From Acidimicrobiia bacterium (GTDB lineage Bacteria; Actinomycetota; Acidimicrobiia; Acidimicrobiales; SZUA-35), in contig JAOUGG010000033.1 in assembly GCA_029857855.1 (NCBI GenBank), positions 1 to 11,069 on the forward strand: DNA of 11,069 nt. Reading direction: 5' to 3'. The notes under the pieces are model-generated. The model did not search any database and was not told the DNA's origin. It saw nothing but the letters and a program-made list of their open reading frames with translations. The translations under genes were made by a program, and so were the position numbers. Shown one piece after another: positions 1 to 6,903 of this stretch. How positions within the stretch are numbered: the stretch's first letter is position 1; every line of letters begins with the position of its first letter.

Positions 1-1741
1 CGATGTATTCGACGATGAAGTCGGCCGGGTTGTGATCTTCGAACCGCTTCACGTTCTCGAAGGGATAGTGGAGCTGTGCGAAGGGCATCGAGCCCGACTC
101 GAACCAGCAGTCGAGCACCTCGGGCACCCGCCGCATCATCGAGCGACCAGTGGGGTCGTCGGGGTTTGGTCGCACCAGCTCGTCGATGAATGGACGGTGG
201 AGGTCGTCGGGACGAACCCCGAAGTCGGCTTCGATCTGGTCGAGACTTCCGTAGACGTCGATGCGGGGGTAGGCGGGATCGTCGCTGCGCCAGATCGGGA
301 TCGGGGAACCCCAGAATCGGTTGCGGCTGATCGACCAGTCGCGGGCGCCTTCGAGCCACTTGCCGAACTGGCCGTCGCGGACATGTTCGGGGATCCAGTT
401 GATCTTTTGGTTGGCTGCGAGCAGCTCGTCGGTGATCTCGGTGACCTTGACGTACCACGAGTTGATCGCCCGGTAGATGATCGGGGTGTCGGTCCGCCAG
501 CAGTGGGGGTAGTTGTGGTCGTAGGTCTCGTGGCGGAGTACCCGATTGCGCTCCTTCAGCCACCGGATGACCTCGGGGTTGGCGTCGAACACGTTCTGGC
601 CTGCGAAGTCGGTGATCTCGTTGGTGAAACGCCCCTCGTCGTTCACCGGCACGACAAGAGCGATCCCGTTGGCCTCGCCGATCCGCTGGTCGTCCTCACC
701 GAAGCCAGGGGCCGTGTGCACGACCCCGGTTCCCTCGCTGGTGTCCACGTAGTCGTCGGCCAGCACCCGGAAGGCGTTGTCCCAACCCTCAAAATAGTCG
801 AACAGAGGTTGGTAGACGCGGCCGACGAGATCGGCGCCCTTCAGCACCATCGTGGGTGTCACGTCATCGCCCAGTTCGGCCTGGTAGCGCGGCAGTGCCG
901 CTTCGGCGAGAACGAGGTGACCGGTGAACGGGCTGTCGGGGGGCGCCGCCACGACGGCGTAGTCGATGTCGGCGCCGACCACGAGGGCCAGGTTCGACGG
1001 CAGGGTCCACGGGGTGGTGGTCCAGGCCAGGATCGTCAGGGGACCCGGGTCGCCGGCCACGGGCTCCAACTGGAAGCCGACGGTCAGGGCCGGGTCCTGG
1101 CGGGGTCGGGTGGCGTCGTCGAGGCGGATCTCGAAGTTCGACAGCGGCGTCTCGGCCCCCCAGGAGTAGGGCATGACCCGGTACGCCTCGTAGACGAGAC
1201 CCTTGTCCCACAACTGTTTGAAGGCCCAGATGACCGACTCCATGTAGTCGCGGTCCATCGTCTTGTAGTCGTTTTCGAAGTCGACCCAGCGAGCCTGGCG
1301 GGTCACGTAGGACTCCCACTCCTTCGTGTAGCGGAGCACCGAGGTGCGGCAGGCCTGGTTGAACTTGTCGATGCCGTAGTCGGTGATGGCCCGGCGACCG
1401 CTGATCCGCAGTTCCTTCTCGGTCTCCATCTCGGCCGGAAGACCGTGGCAGTCCCAGCCGAAATTACGCTCGACTCGGTTGCCTTGCATGGTTTGGAAAC
1501 GGGGGATGACATCTTTCACATAGCCGGTGAGAAGATGTCCGTAGTGGGGGAGACCGTTGGCGAACGGCGGCCCGTCGTTGAACACGTACTGCTTCCCGCC
1601 CTCGGTGGCCGGAGGCCGCTGCTCGACGGAGGCCTCGAACGTGTTCTCTTCCTCCCACCGCTTCAGAATCGCCCGTTCGATCGCCGGATAATCGGGACGC
1701 GGGGGAACTGAAGGGTAGGGGGGTGATTGACGAGAAACCAT
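1..1741 (-). CDS. ileS: Isoleucyl-tRNA synthetase, 5' part (partial; C-terminus beyond the window edge)
   Basis: Cytoplasmic class I aminoacyl-tRNA synthetase that charges tRNA-Ile. Reading the minus strand from the ATG at 1741 gives 580 uninterrupted codons up to the window edge. Residues 53-69 read [21 protein letters not shown] (66-69) is the class I HIGH signature, in the form typical of the eukaryote-like IleS2 type found in many Actinobacteria. It is followed by [10 protein letters not shown], the [10 protein letters not shown] block, and [18 protein letters not shown] at the start of the CP1 editing domain. [12 protein letters not shown] and [13 protein letters not shown] follow near the truncated end. 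The KMSKS loop and anticodon-binding domain lie outside the window. No strong Shine-Dalgarno precedes the ATG, but the N-terminus starts where the family's does. The gene is divergent from the ddbA-like operon. IleS2-type enzymes are often less sensitive to mupirocin, which is family knowledge only. Confidence 0.96.
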   Translation of the reverse strand, partial: MVSRQSPPYPSVPPRPDYPAIERAILKRWEEENTFEASVEQRPPATEGGKQYVFNDGPPFANGLPHYGHLLTGYVKDVIPRFQTMQGNRVERNFGWDCHGLPAEMETEKELRISGRRAITDYGIDKFNQACRTSVLRYTKEWESYVTRQARWVDFENDYKTMDRDYMESVIWAFKQLWDKGLVYEAYRVMPYSWGAETPLSNFEIRLDDATRPRQDPALTVGFQLEPVAGDPGPLTILAWTTTPWTLPSNLALVVGADIDYAVVAAPPDSPFTGHLVLAEAALPRYQAELGDDVTPTMVLKGADLVGRVYQPLFDYFEGWDNAFRVLADDYVDTSEGTGVVHTAPGFGEDDQRIGEANGIALVVPVNDEGRFTNEITDFAGQNVFDANPEVIRWLKERNRVLRHETYDHNYPHCWRTDTPIIYRAINSWYVKVTEITDELLAANQKINWIPEHVRDGQFGKWLEGARDWSISRNRFWGSPIPIWRSDDPAYPRIDVYGSLDQIEADFGVRPDDLHRPFIDELVRPNPDDPTGRSMMRRVPEVLDCWFESGSMPFAQLHYPFENVKRFEDHNPADFIVEYI

Positions 1742-1872
1742 GAGGTCACGATATCCCTGTCGGGCGCTGGAAATCGGCCATTTCGTGTCGATCGGGCTTG
1801 GCGGCGTCGGGCTCGCATGACAGTATGGGGCGCATTCGCGTGCGGGCGCGAAGCGGTCCCTGAGCGGTATCG

Positions 1873-1901
1873 TTGCGGATGTCCCGGCTGGGCTCTACAA
1901 T
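1873..1901 (+). promoter_or_regulatory. Predicted sigma70-type promoter of the ddbA-lspA-rluD operon
   Basis: TTGCGG (1873-1878), a 17-nt spacer and TACAAT (1896-1901) match the -35/-10 consensus well and point at the ddbA-like gene. The inferred start is near 1908, giving a leader of roughly 110 nt. The rest of the 278-bp ileS/ddbA intergenic region shows no other clear feature except the hairpin at 1942-1971. I found no equally good promoter facing ileS. Confidence 0.5.
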
Positions 1902-1941
1902 ACGCCGACCTATTGGCCGTGCCGCCCCCAGTGGGGTGGCC

Positions 1942-1971
1942 GAGGGGTCGAGCCGGTGCTCGGTGCCCCTC
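1942..1971 (+). promoter_or_regulatory. Stable hairpin in the leader of the ddbA-like gene
   Basis: GAGGGG (1942-1947) pairs with CCCCTC (1966-1971). The stem continues inward through T1948-G1963, C1949-G1962 and GAGC/GCTC to a CGGT tetraloop (1954-1957), with two bulged bases at 1964-1965. That gives about 12 base pairs ending 48 nt before the GTG start. No T-run follows, so it is not a standard intrinsic terminator. It may act as an RNA-stability or translation-control element, but its function is unknown. Confidence 0.4.
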
Positions 1972-2019
1972 AGTGGATGAGATCCGTCCCGGTCGGAAAG
2001 CAGAGAAGGCGACGGCAAC

Positions 2020-2889
2020 GTGGCAACGAAACGCTCAACGGCCAAGAAGTCGGCCAAGAAGTCCTCCAAGTCCGGAGCGGCCCGGAAGGCGCCCGCCAAG
2101 TCGACGAAGAAGGCAACCGCCAAGAAGTCCGCCGCCTCCACCGCCAAGAAATCGAGCGGAGCCACAACACGCAAAGTAGCGAAGAAGGCGCCGGCGAAGA
2201 AGTCCGCCCCGGCCAAGAAGTCGGTGGCCAAGACCACGAAGAAAGCAACGAAGAAGGCAACCAAGAAGGCAACCAAGAAGGCAACAGCCAAGTCCGCCGC
2301 GCGCAGCTCGACCAAGAAGGCCGCAGGCGGAACGAAAGCAACGAAGAAGGCGTCGGCGACGAAGGCGGCTCCGCGGTCCACCGCGAAGAAGCAGGCTGCG
2401 AGCAGCACGAGTTCCCGCCGATCCTCCACCAAGTCAGGATCCACGACCACGAGGAACAAGGTGACGAGATCGACCACCCCCACCGACCCGTCGGAACGCA
2501 CGATTCCCAAGAGCTACAAGTATCTACACGATGCGAAGTGGCTGGCCAAACAGCGGGAGCGTCTGCTCGAGGAGCGGGCCAACTACACCTCGAGTGCCGA
2601 TCGGCTTGCGGCCGAAGCCGCCGCGCTCATGGCCGATCGAGAGCCCGGAGACGTCCAGTTCGACGAGGAGTCGGGTGAGGGCGACACCATCGCGGTCGAA
2701 CGTGACCGTGATCTCGCCCTCTCGGCCGCGGCCCGCCAGTCTGTGGCCGACATCGACGCCGCGCTCGAACGACTCGACAACAACACCTACGGTCTCTGCC
2801 TGGCGGGCGACGACATCCTTCCCAAAGAACGGCTCGAGGCCATTCCCGAAGCGTCGGTATGCGTGCAACACAAAACGTCGATGTTCTGA
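2020..2889 (+). CDS. ddbA: Histone-H1-like / DksA-TraR fusion protein (DdbA-like)
   Basis: Two-part, 289-residue protein. Residues 1-160 are a very basic low-complexity tail rich in Lys, Ala, Ser and Thr, with repeated KKA/KKS motifs like eukaryotic H1 tails. Residues 161-289 form a DksA/TraR-like domain: a helical segment from KYLHDAKWLAKQRERLLEER through VADIDAALERLD, then NNTYGLC and the PKERLEAIP signature. The tail should bind DNA non-specifically; DksA domains act in the RNA polymerase secondary channel. The architecture and the position beside lspA and ileS match Streptomyces DdbA, a DksA-domain basic protein. The Cys4 zinc finger is degenerate: C260, G263, C281 and H284 occupy the four ligand positions, with the standard 17-residue loop kept. 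The start is GTG, with AGAAGG at 2003-2008. The 3' end overlaps lspA. The family is clear; function in this organism is inferred. Confidence 0.88.
   Translation: MATKRSTAKKSAKKSSKSGAARKAPAKSTKKATAKKSAASTAKKSSGATTRKVAKKAPAKKSAPAKKSVAKTTKKATKKATKKATKKATAKSAARSSTKKAAGGTKATKKASATKAAPRSTAKKQAASSTSSRRSSTKSGSTTTRNKVTRSTTPTDPSERTIPKSYKYLHDAKWLAKQRERLLEERANYTSSADRLAAEAAALMADREPGDVQFDEESGEGDTIAVERDRDLALSAAARQSVADIDAALERLDNNTYGLCLAGDDILPKERLEAIPEASVCVQHKTSMF
2236..2283 (+). repeat. Four tandem 12-bp units encoding TKKA
   Basis: Four consecutive in-frame copies of a 12-bp unit (ACSAAGAARGCA-like) encode TKKA x4 at residues 73-88 of the basic tail. Near-identical units suggest slippage, and tail length may vary between strains. 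Confidence 0.85.
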
Positions 2890-3443
2890 GCAATCGCCGT
2901 TTCGGCGGTCTTCGCTGGGCCCTTCCGGTGGTTTTCGCGGTTGCCGTCGTCGATCAGCTGACCAAACAGTGGGCGCTCGACCGGCTGATCGCGGGATCCT
3001 GTGACACGCCGGACGCCTGTATCGACCTGGTTGCCGGTGCCCGGCTCCATCTGGTGTTCAACACCGGGGCCGCCTTCGCCCGCGGTCAGGGTTTCGGTGA
3101 GGTGCTCGGGGTCCTGGTCGGCGTCATCACCGTGGCGCTGCTCATCGCGGCCGCCCGCCGGGTCGACCGGCTCGGCCCGATCCTCCTCGGCCTGGTCGCC
3201 GGCGGGGCGATCGGCAACCTGATCGACCGGGTGACGAGGGCGGAGGACGGGTTCCTGTCCGGTGCCGTCGTCGACTTCGTCGACCTCGGCTGGTGGCCGG
3301 TCTTCAACGTCGCCGATGCGGCGGTGGTCTGCGGTGTGGTTGGTTTCGTGGCTCTCGTCTGGCTGCGCCCGGAACACGATCCACCCGACGTCATCGGGGT
3401 CGAACCCCGGCATCAACCGTCGGCTGCGGAACCCGGCGGGTGA
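2859..3443 (+). CDS. lspA: Lipoprotein signal peptidase (signal peptidase II)
   Basis: Integral-membrane aspartyl protease that removes signal peptides from diacylglyceryl-modified prolipoproteins. The 194-residue protein has four likely membrane segments, at about 20-37, 82-99, 106-122 and 150-168. Family motifs are present: VVDQLTKQWA (30-39), FNTGAAF (67-73), GGAIGNLIDR (115-124), VVDF (137-140) and FNVADAA (149-155). By comparison with P. aeruginosa LspA the catalytic aspartates should be D139 and D153. The loop between them is short. C48 and C54 lie in the first extracytoplasmic loop and could form a disulfide, which is inference. The ATG at 2859 lies inside the end of the ddbA-like gene (31-nt overlap) with only a weak ribosome site, so translational coupling is likely. 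No later start keeps the first helix. The stop overlaps the rluD-type start. Confidence 0.96.
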   Translation: MRATQNVDVLSNRRFGGLRWALPVVFAVAVVDQLTKQWALDRLIAGSCDTPDACIDLVAGARLHLVFNTGAAFARGQGFGEVLGVLVGVITVALLIAAARRVDRLGPILLGLVAGGAIGNLIDRVTRAEDGFLSGAVVDFVDLGWWPVFNVADAAVVCGVVGFVALVWLRPEHDPPDVIGVEPRHQPSAAEPGG

Positions 3444-4399
3444 CCGCAGCGAGGGTGATCACCGAAACGATCCCATCGGCGCTGGCCGGGCAGCGCATCG
3501 ATCGGGTGGTGGCCATGGTCGCCGGGGTGAGCCGCAGCCAGGCGTTGACCCTTCTCGAGGCGGGCATGGTCACCGTGAGCAACGCGGTGCCCGACAAGCC
3601 GTCGCAGCGGGTCGAGGTCGACGACGTCGTGGTCATCGAGGTCCACGACCTCGACGACTCCCTGGAGGCCGACGCCAGCGTGCCGATCACCGTGGTGTAC
3701 GCCGATGATGACGTGGTGGTCGTCGACAAGCAGGCGGGTTTGGTGGTCCATCCGGGCTCGGGGGTCACCGATGGCACCCTGATCCAGGGTCTGCTGAGCC
3801 GTTTCCCGGCTCTCGGTGAGCTGGCTGCGGCCGACCCCGACTCGGAGCGACCCGGTGTGGTCCACCGGATCGACCGGGGTACCTCGGGCCTCCTGGTCGT
3901 GGCGCTGAACGAGGATGCTTACCGTCATCTCGTCGGCCAGTTCTCGAGCCGGTCGGTTGGACGCCTTTATACGGCGCTCGTCGTCGGCGACCTGGAATCG
4001 GACGCCGGACTCATCGACGCCCCCCTCGGACGCTCGCCCCGGGACCCGATCCGCCGGGCCGTTGTGACCGACGGCAAGGCGGCCCGAACCCAATATCGGG
4101 TGATCCACCGCTTCACCGATCCCCGCTGTTCGCTGGTCGAGTGTCGGCTGGAGACCGGACGGACCCACCAGATCCGGGCCCACTTCACGGCGATCGACCA
4201 CCCCATCGTCGGCGACGACCGCTACGGCGGCTCCCGGCTCGGTCTGCCGCTCGAGCGTCCGTTCCTGCACGCCGCCGAACTCCGATTCGAACACCCGCGC
4301 ACGGGCGAGACGATGCGCTTCGAGTCGGCGCTCCCCGACGACCTTGCGGTGGTCGTCAGTCGGCTGGAGACCGAGTCGGGCCGGACGTCGGGCGGATGA
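3440..4399 (+). CDS. rluD: RluA/RluD-family 23S rRNA pseudouridine synthase
   Basis: Converts specific uridines of structured RNA, probably 23S rRNA, to pseudouridine. From the GTG at 3440 the protein has 319 residues. An S4-type RNA-binding domain spans about 15-70 (RIDRVVAM, SRSQALTLLEAGMV). The catalytic domain follows, with DDDVVVVDKQAGLVVHP (89-105) and the signature GVVHRIDRGTSGLLV, in which D145 is the expected catalytic aspartate. LETGRTHQIRAHF (237-249) closes the active site. The open frame continues upstream to 3293, but that part is antisense in meaning to lspA. The GTG at 3440 overlaps the lspA TGA in a GTGA tetranucleotide, which fixes the start and implies coupling. The lspA-rluD neighbourhood supports the RluD assignment; RluA versus RluD specificity cannot be settled from sequence alone. 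The 3' end overlaps the convergent nitroreductase gene by 44 nt. Confidence 0.93.
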   Translation: MTAARVITETIPSALAGQRIDRVVAMVAGVSRSQALTLLEAGMVTVSNAVPDKPSQRVEVDDVVVIEVHDLDDSLEADASVPITVVYADDDVVVVDKQAGLVVHPGSGVTDGTLIQGLLSRFPALGELAAADPDSERPGVVHRIDRGTSGLLVVALNEDAYRHLVGQFSSRSVGRLYTALVVGDLESDAGLIDAPLGRSPRDPIRRAVVTDGKAARTQYRVIHRFTDPRCSLVECRLETGRTHQIRAHFTAIDHPIVGDDRYGGSRLGLPLERPFLHAAELRFEHPRTGETMRFESALPDDLAVVVSRLETESGRTSGG

Positions 4400-5069
4400 C
4401 GACTTCGGTGAGTGGTCTGCGGGGGCGGCCCGCCGATCGCCCCGGCTCCTCGGGTGAACCCTCATCGAGACGGTGGCCGAGGGCGATGGTGGCGACGAGC
4501 CGTCGAGACGATTCGACACCGAACTCCTCCTTCAACGCCGGTTCGTGATCGAACGGGCCGAACAGGCACGCCCCGAGGCCTTCCTCGACCGCGAGCAGGA
4601 GGAGGTTCTGGGCCACGGCGCCTGCGTCGACCCACCAGTAGGGGACCGGCCAGCGATCGGCCGTGTCGCGGCCGGTGGCCACCTTGTCGGGCTCGCCGTA
4701 GCGGGCCGGATACCGACCGGGTTCGGTGGTCACGATGGCGAGAACCGGGGCGTCCAGCAGCTGGTGCCAGCGGAAGCCCTCACGTCGCTCGACCGGGAGG
4801 GTCGTGTCCCAGTAACGGCCGACGAGTTCGGGGGTGTCGAGCAGGACGAACCCGGCGGCTTGGCAGTTGCCGGCCGACGGGGCCCGCCGGGCGTTGTCGA
4901 GCAGACGGGTGACCAGCTCGGGATCGAGCGGCTCCGGAGCGAAGGCCCTGGTCATGCGACGACGACGAATGGCCAGCCCGACCGGGCCCTCGACCGGTCG
5001 GGTGGAACGGGTCGGACCCTCGACCGGTCGGGTCGAACCGCTCGGGCTCTCGGCCGCCCCACCGGTCAC
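4356..5069 (-). CDS. Nitroreductase-family FMN oxidoreductase
   Basis: Predicted soluble FMN enzyme that uses NAD(P)H to reduce nitro, quinone or similar electron-poor substrates; the real substrate is unknown. The core begins with RRRMTRAFAPEPLD (36-49), followed by LLDNARRAPSAGNCQAAGF, where APSAGN is the usual FMN-contacting stretch. VDAGAVAQNLLLLAVEEGLG and CLFGPFDHE complete the fold. The length, 237 residues, is slightly above typical because residues 1-30 are an extra low-complexity leader made of a duplicated decapeptide. The GTG at 5069 is supported by a GTGA overlap with the stop of the upstream Rrf2 gene. No other start lies between it and the conserved region; the ATG at 4955 would cut into the FMN-binding arginines. 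Co-transcription with an Rrf2 regulator suggests redox or nitrosative control. Its stop lies 44 nt inside the convergent rluD-type gene. Confidence 0.9.
   Translation of the reverse strand: MTGGAAESPSGSTRPVEGPTRSTRPVEGPVGLAIRRRRMTRAFAPEPLDPELVTRLLDNARRAPSAGNCQAAGFVLLDTPELVGRYWDTTLPVERREGFRWHQLLDAPVLAIVTTEPGRYPARYGEPDKVATGRDTADRWPVPYWWVDAGAVAQNLLLLAVEEGLGACLFGPFDHEPALKEEFGVESSRRLVATIALGHRLDEGSPEEPGRSAGRPRRPLTEVVIRPTSGPTRSPAD
4981..5040 (-). repeat. Tandem 30-bp repeat, two units, at the 5' end of the nitroreductase gene
   Basis: Two adjacent 30-bp units (4981-5010 and 5011-5040) share the core CCCTCGACCGGTCGGGT. A third, decayed unit may follow at 5041-5070. The repeat encodes STRPVEGPTR then STRPVEGPVG on the minus strand. 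Each unit centres on the perfect palindrome CGACCGGTCG (4991-5000 and 5021-5030). Confidence 0.85.
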
Positions 5070-5509
5070 GGCGCCGTGGGCCAGGGTTGGCCACCTCCGG
5101 CGATGTCGGCGATATCGGCCAGGGAGAACGTCTCCAGCCGCTGCTTCATCTCATTGCCGATCGAGTGCCAGATCGAGAGCAACACGCATTGACCCTCGTG
5201 ATCACAGGCCCCGTCGGTGTGCGGGTCGCCGAAGTCACCGAGGACGATGGGCCCGTCGACGGCGCGCAGGATCTCCGCGAGGTTGATCTCGGCCGGCGGC
5301 CGGGCCAGCACGTAGCCGCCACCGACACCACGCTTCGACCGGACGAGACCTGCACCTTTCAACGCAAGCAGGATCTGTTCGAGGTAGGGCTGGGGGAGGC
5401 CGGTCCGTTCCGCGATGTCGCGCACGGTCGTCGGACCCGATTCGTCCTGATGTAGAGCCAACGACAGGAGGGCTCGACTGGCGTAATCGCCCCGGGTGGA
5501 CACTCTCAC
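5066..5509 (-). CDS. Rrf2-family transcriptional regulator, probably Fe-S sensing
   Basis: Winged-helix repressor of the IscR/NsrR/RsrR family. From the GTG at 5509 it has 147 residues. MRVSTRGDYASRALLSLA is the family N-terminus. TVRDIAERTGLPQPYLEQIL (28-47) is the recognition helix region, and RGVGGGYVLARP (60-71) is the wing. The sensor segment has C102 and C108 in C-x5-C spacing. The third cysteine of IscR is replaced by W114, with H115 next to it and D8 at the position used as a ligand in S. coelicolor NsrR. This suggests a cluster bound by two Cys plus Asp or His. The frame is open upstream to 5596, but that extension is not family-like. A GTG at 5503, with GGTGA 7 nt upstream, is an alternative start. 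The gene precedes the nitroreductase with a 4-nt overlap, so it probably regulates both genes. Confidence 0.92.
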   Translation of the reverse strand: MRVSTRGDYASRALLSLALHQDESGPTTVRDIAERTGLPQPYLEQILLALKGAGLVRSKRGVGGGYVLARPPAEINLAEILRAVDGPIVLGDFGDPHTDGACDHEGQCVLLSIWHSIGNEMKQRLETFSLADIADIAGGGQPWPTAP

Positions 5510-5532
5510 GTCACCAAAGGTAGCGGCTGTAG

Positions 5533-5564
5533 GACCGCCCAGTGGTTTCCCGGGCCGGGCGGTC
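5533..5564 (-). promoter_or_regulatory. GC-rich inverted repeat in the rrf2 leader
   Basis: GACCGCCC (5533-5540) and GGGCGGTC (5557-5564) form a perfect 8-bp inverted repeat around a 16-nt loop. It lies 24 nt upstream of the chosen rrf2 start, so it would be a hairpin in the leader RNA or a protein-binding site. No T-run follows. Confidence 0.35.
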
Positions 5565-5584
5565 GGAACCGGTCGGGCCCCGAC

Positions 5585-5607
5585 AGCGGCTAACAACTTT
5601 TGCCGCT
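5585..5607. promoter_or_regulatory. Candidate operator: AGCGGC-N11-GCCGCT inverted repeat
   Basis: AGCGGC (5585-5590) and GCCGCT (5602-5607) are perfect inverted arms around an AT-rich 11-nt centre. The repeat covers the expected transcription start of rrf2, immediately downstream of its -10-like element. This is a natural place for autorepression by the Rrf2 protein. Binding is inferred from position only. Confidence 0.35.
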
Positions 5608-5610
5608 TTC

Positions 5611-5639
5611 ATTGTTGGGCGGCCATCGGGCTGGCACAA
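5611..5639 (-). promoter_or_regulatory. Predicted promoter of the rrf2-nitroreductase operon
   Basis: On the minus strand TTGTGC (5639-5634), a 17-nt spacer and AACAAT (5616-5611) form a moderate sigma70-type match. Transcription would start near 5604, inside the AGCGGC inverted repeat. Confidence 0.4.
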
Positions 5640-5640
5640 T
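5612..5640 (+). promoter_or_regulatory. Predicted promoter of the phosphodiesterase gene, overlapping the rrf2 promoter
   Basis: TTGTTG (5612-5617), a 17-nt spacer and CACAAT (5635-5640) form a sigma70-like match on the plus strand. It occupies almost the same bases as the rrf2 promoter on the other strand, because ATTGT and ACAAT flank the segment symmetrically. The leader to the GTG at 5689 would be about 40 nt. Confidence 0.35.
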
Positions 5641-5688
5641 TGACCCGATGACGGTTCACAACCACCTCGCAACCTCAGGTTCAGCCAG

Positions 5689-6843
5689 GTGACACCGGAA
5701 CCCGTCATGCAGGAGTCTGCACCGGTCAACGTCGAATCACCGAACGGGTCCTCGGCAGAAGGCATGATTCTCCCGGCCTATGGTCGGGGCTGTCTGACCG
5801 ACCTGTTGCCTGCTCTCACCTCGGGCGATCCCGGCCCTCTTCCCGTGCGCTTCGGGTCCGGCCCCCGGGTGCTGTTCGTGCTCGACGGACTCGGCTGGGA
5901 GCAGATGGCCAGATGGCGCCACCTGCTTCCCAACCTCAGCTCCTTCCTCGGTGACTCGATCACCACGGTCGCTCCGTCGACCACCGCCTCCGCCCTCACC
6001 TCGATAACCACCTCGCTCCCACCGTCCCAGCACGGCATCGTCGGCTATCGCATGGTGATCGACGACATGGTGTTCAACACACTTCGATGGGGGAGCGCCG
6101 AGCGGCCCGACTGTCGCACGACCGTTCCCCCCGAGCTCATCCAACCGTACGCCCCGTTCCTGGGCCGGCCCATGGCGCTCGTCACCAAGGCAGAGTTCCA
6201 GACGACAGGCTTCAGCCGGGCCCACCTGCGTGGCGGTCGCCTCACCGGCTACCGCACCCCGGCCGTTCTGGTTCACGAACTGGTCCGCATCGTCCGCTCC
6301 GGCGAGGATGTCGTGTACGCCTACTACGACGGCGTCGACAAAGTGGCTCACGAGTACGGGCTCGGCACCGAGTACGAGGCCGAGCTCGCATTCGTCGACC
6401 GGATGGTGGGCGACGTGGTCGATGCGCTTCCGTCGGAGACGACACTCGTCATCACCGCCGACCACGGCCAGGTCGATTGCGGCGACCGGCTCCATCCCGT
6501 CAACGGTGAGGTCCTCGAGAAGGTCACGATGTTCTCCGGGGAGGCCAGATTCCGGTGGCTGCACTGCGAGCCGGGCCACATCGGTCGGGTGGCGGAGGCC
6601 GCGCAGGCTCATCACGGGCATGAGGCCTGGATTCGGACCAGGGATCAGATCCTCGACGAGGGCTGGTTCGGACCCGGGATGTCGGCCGGCGTGGTCGACC
6701 GTCTCGGCGATGTGGCCCTCCTGCCGTTCGATCCCATCGGCTACGCCGATCCGGCCGACACCGGCCCCTTCGAGCTGGTGGGGCGCCACGGTTCCTTGAC
6801 GGCGCCCGAGATGCTGGTTCCGTGCGTGGCCACCGTCGTCTAG
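5689..6843 (+). CDS. Alkaline-phosphatase-superfamily phosphodiesterase / nucleotide pyrophosphatase
   Basis: Predicted two-metal phosphodiesterase of the NPP type (type I phosphodiesterase/nucleotide pyrophosphatase family); substrate unknown. All expected active-site parts are visible in the 384-residue product: metal-binding D66 in VLFVLDGLGWE, a nucleophile threonine in APSTTAS (T98 or, by the PSxT pattern, T99), PSQHGIVGY after it, D217 and H221 in DGVDKVAHEYG, D258 and H259 in ITADHGQ, and H367 in GRHGSL. I see no convincing signal peptide or membrane segment, so a cytoplasmic location is likely. The start is uncertain: GTG 5689 (AGG 10 nt upstream), ATG 5707, or ATG 5764. Clear family similarity begins near residue 27 (ILPAYGRGCLTDLLP), so the first 25 residues may not be translated. 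No terminator is visible before bpa, 105 nt downstream. Confidence 0.88.
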   Translation: MTPEPVMQESAPVNVESPNGSSAEGMILPAYGRGCLTDLLPALTSGDPGPLPVRFGSGPRVLFVLDGLGWEQMARWRHLLPNLSSFLGDSITTVAPSTTASALTSITTSLPPSQHGIVGYRMVIDDMVFNTLRWGSAERPDCRTTVPPELIQPYAPFLGRPMALVTKAEFQTTGFSRAHLRGGRLTGYRTPAVLVHELVRIVRSGEDVVYAYYDGVDKVAHEYGLGTEYEAELAFVDRMVGDVVDALPSETTLVITADHGQVDCGDRLHPVNGEVLEKVTMFSGEARFRWLHCEPGHIGRVAEAAQAHHGHEAWIRTRDQILDEGWFGPGMSAGVVDRLGDVALLPFDPIGYADPADTGPFELVGRHGSLTAPEMLVPCVATVV

Positions 6844-6903
6844 TTCGGTTTCGGCGTCGGCCGTGGCGAGGTTGGATCTACACTTCGCCTTGACACCTGC
6901 TGC

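Noticed and set aside
32..1711. A 559-codon open frame on the plus strand opposite ileS
   Set aside because: It is antisense to a clear IleS reading frame, has no recognisable domain, and long antisense frames are usual in high-GC coding DNA.
1742..2019. A T-box riboswitch for ileS, as known upstream of actinobacterial ileS genes
   Set aside because: On the minus strand GAGGGGCACCGAG near 1971 faintly resembles the T-box sequence, but the required UGG is missing, it lies about 220 nt from the start codon, and I see no specifier hairpin.
2236..2283. A CRISPR-like or mobile-element repeat
   Set aside because: The 12-bp units are contiguous, in frame and encode TKKA; there are no spacers or flanking mobile features.
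1746..2510. A 254-codon minus-strand frame rich in Phe, Leu, Val and Ala opposite the basic tail
   Set aside because: It is the complement of the lysine-rich repeats; its apparent hydrophobic repeats reflect the AAG/GCC codons of the sense strand.
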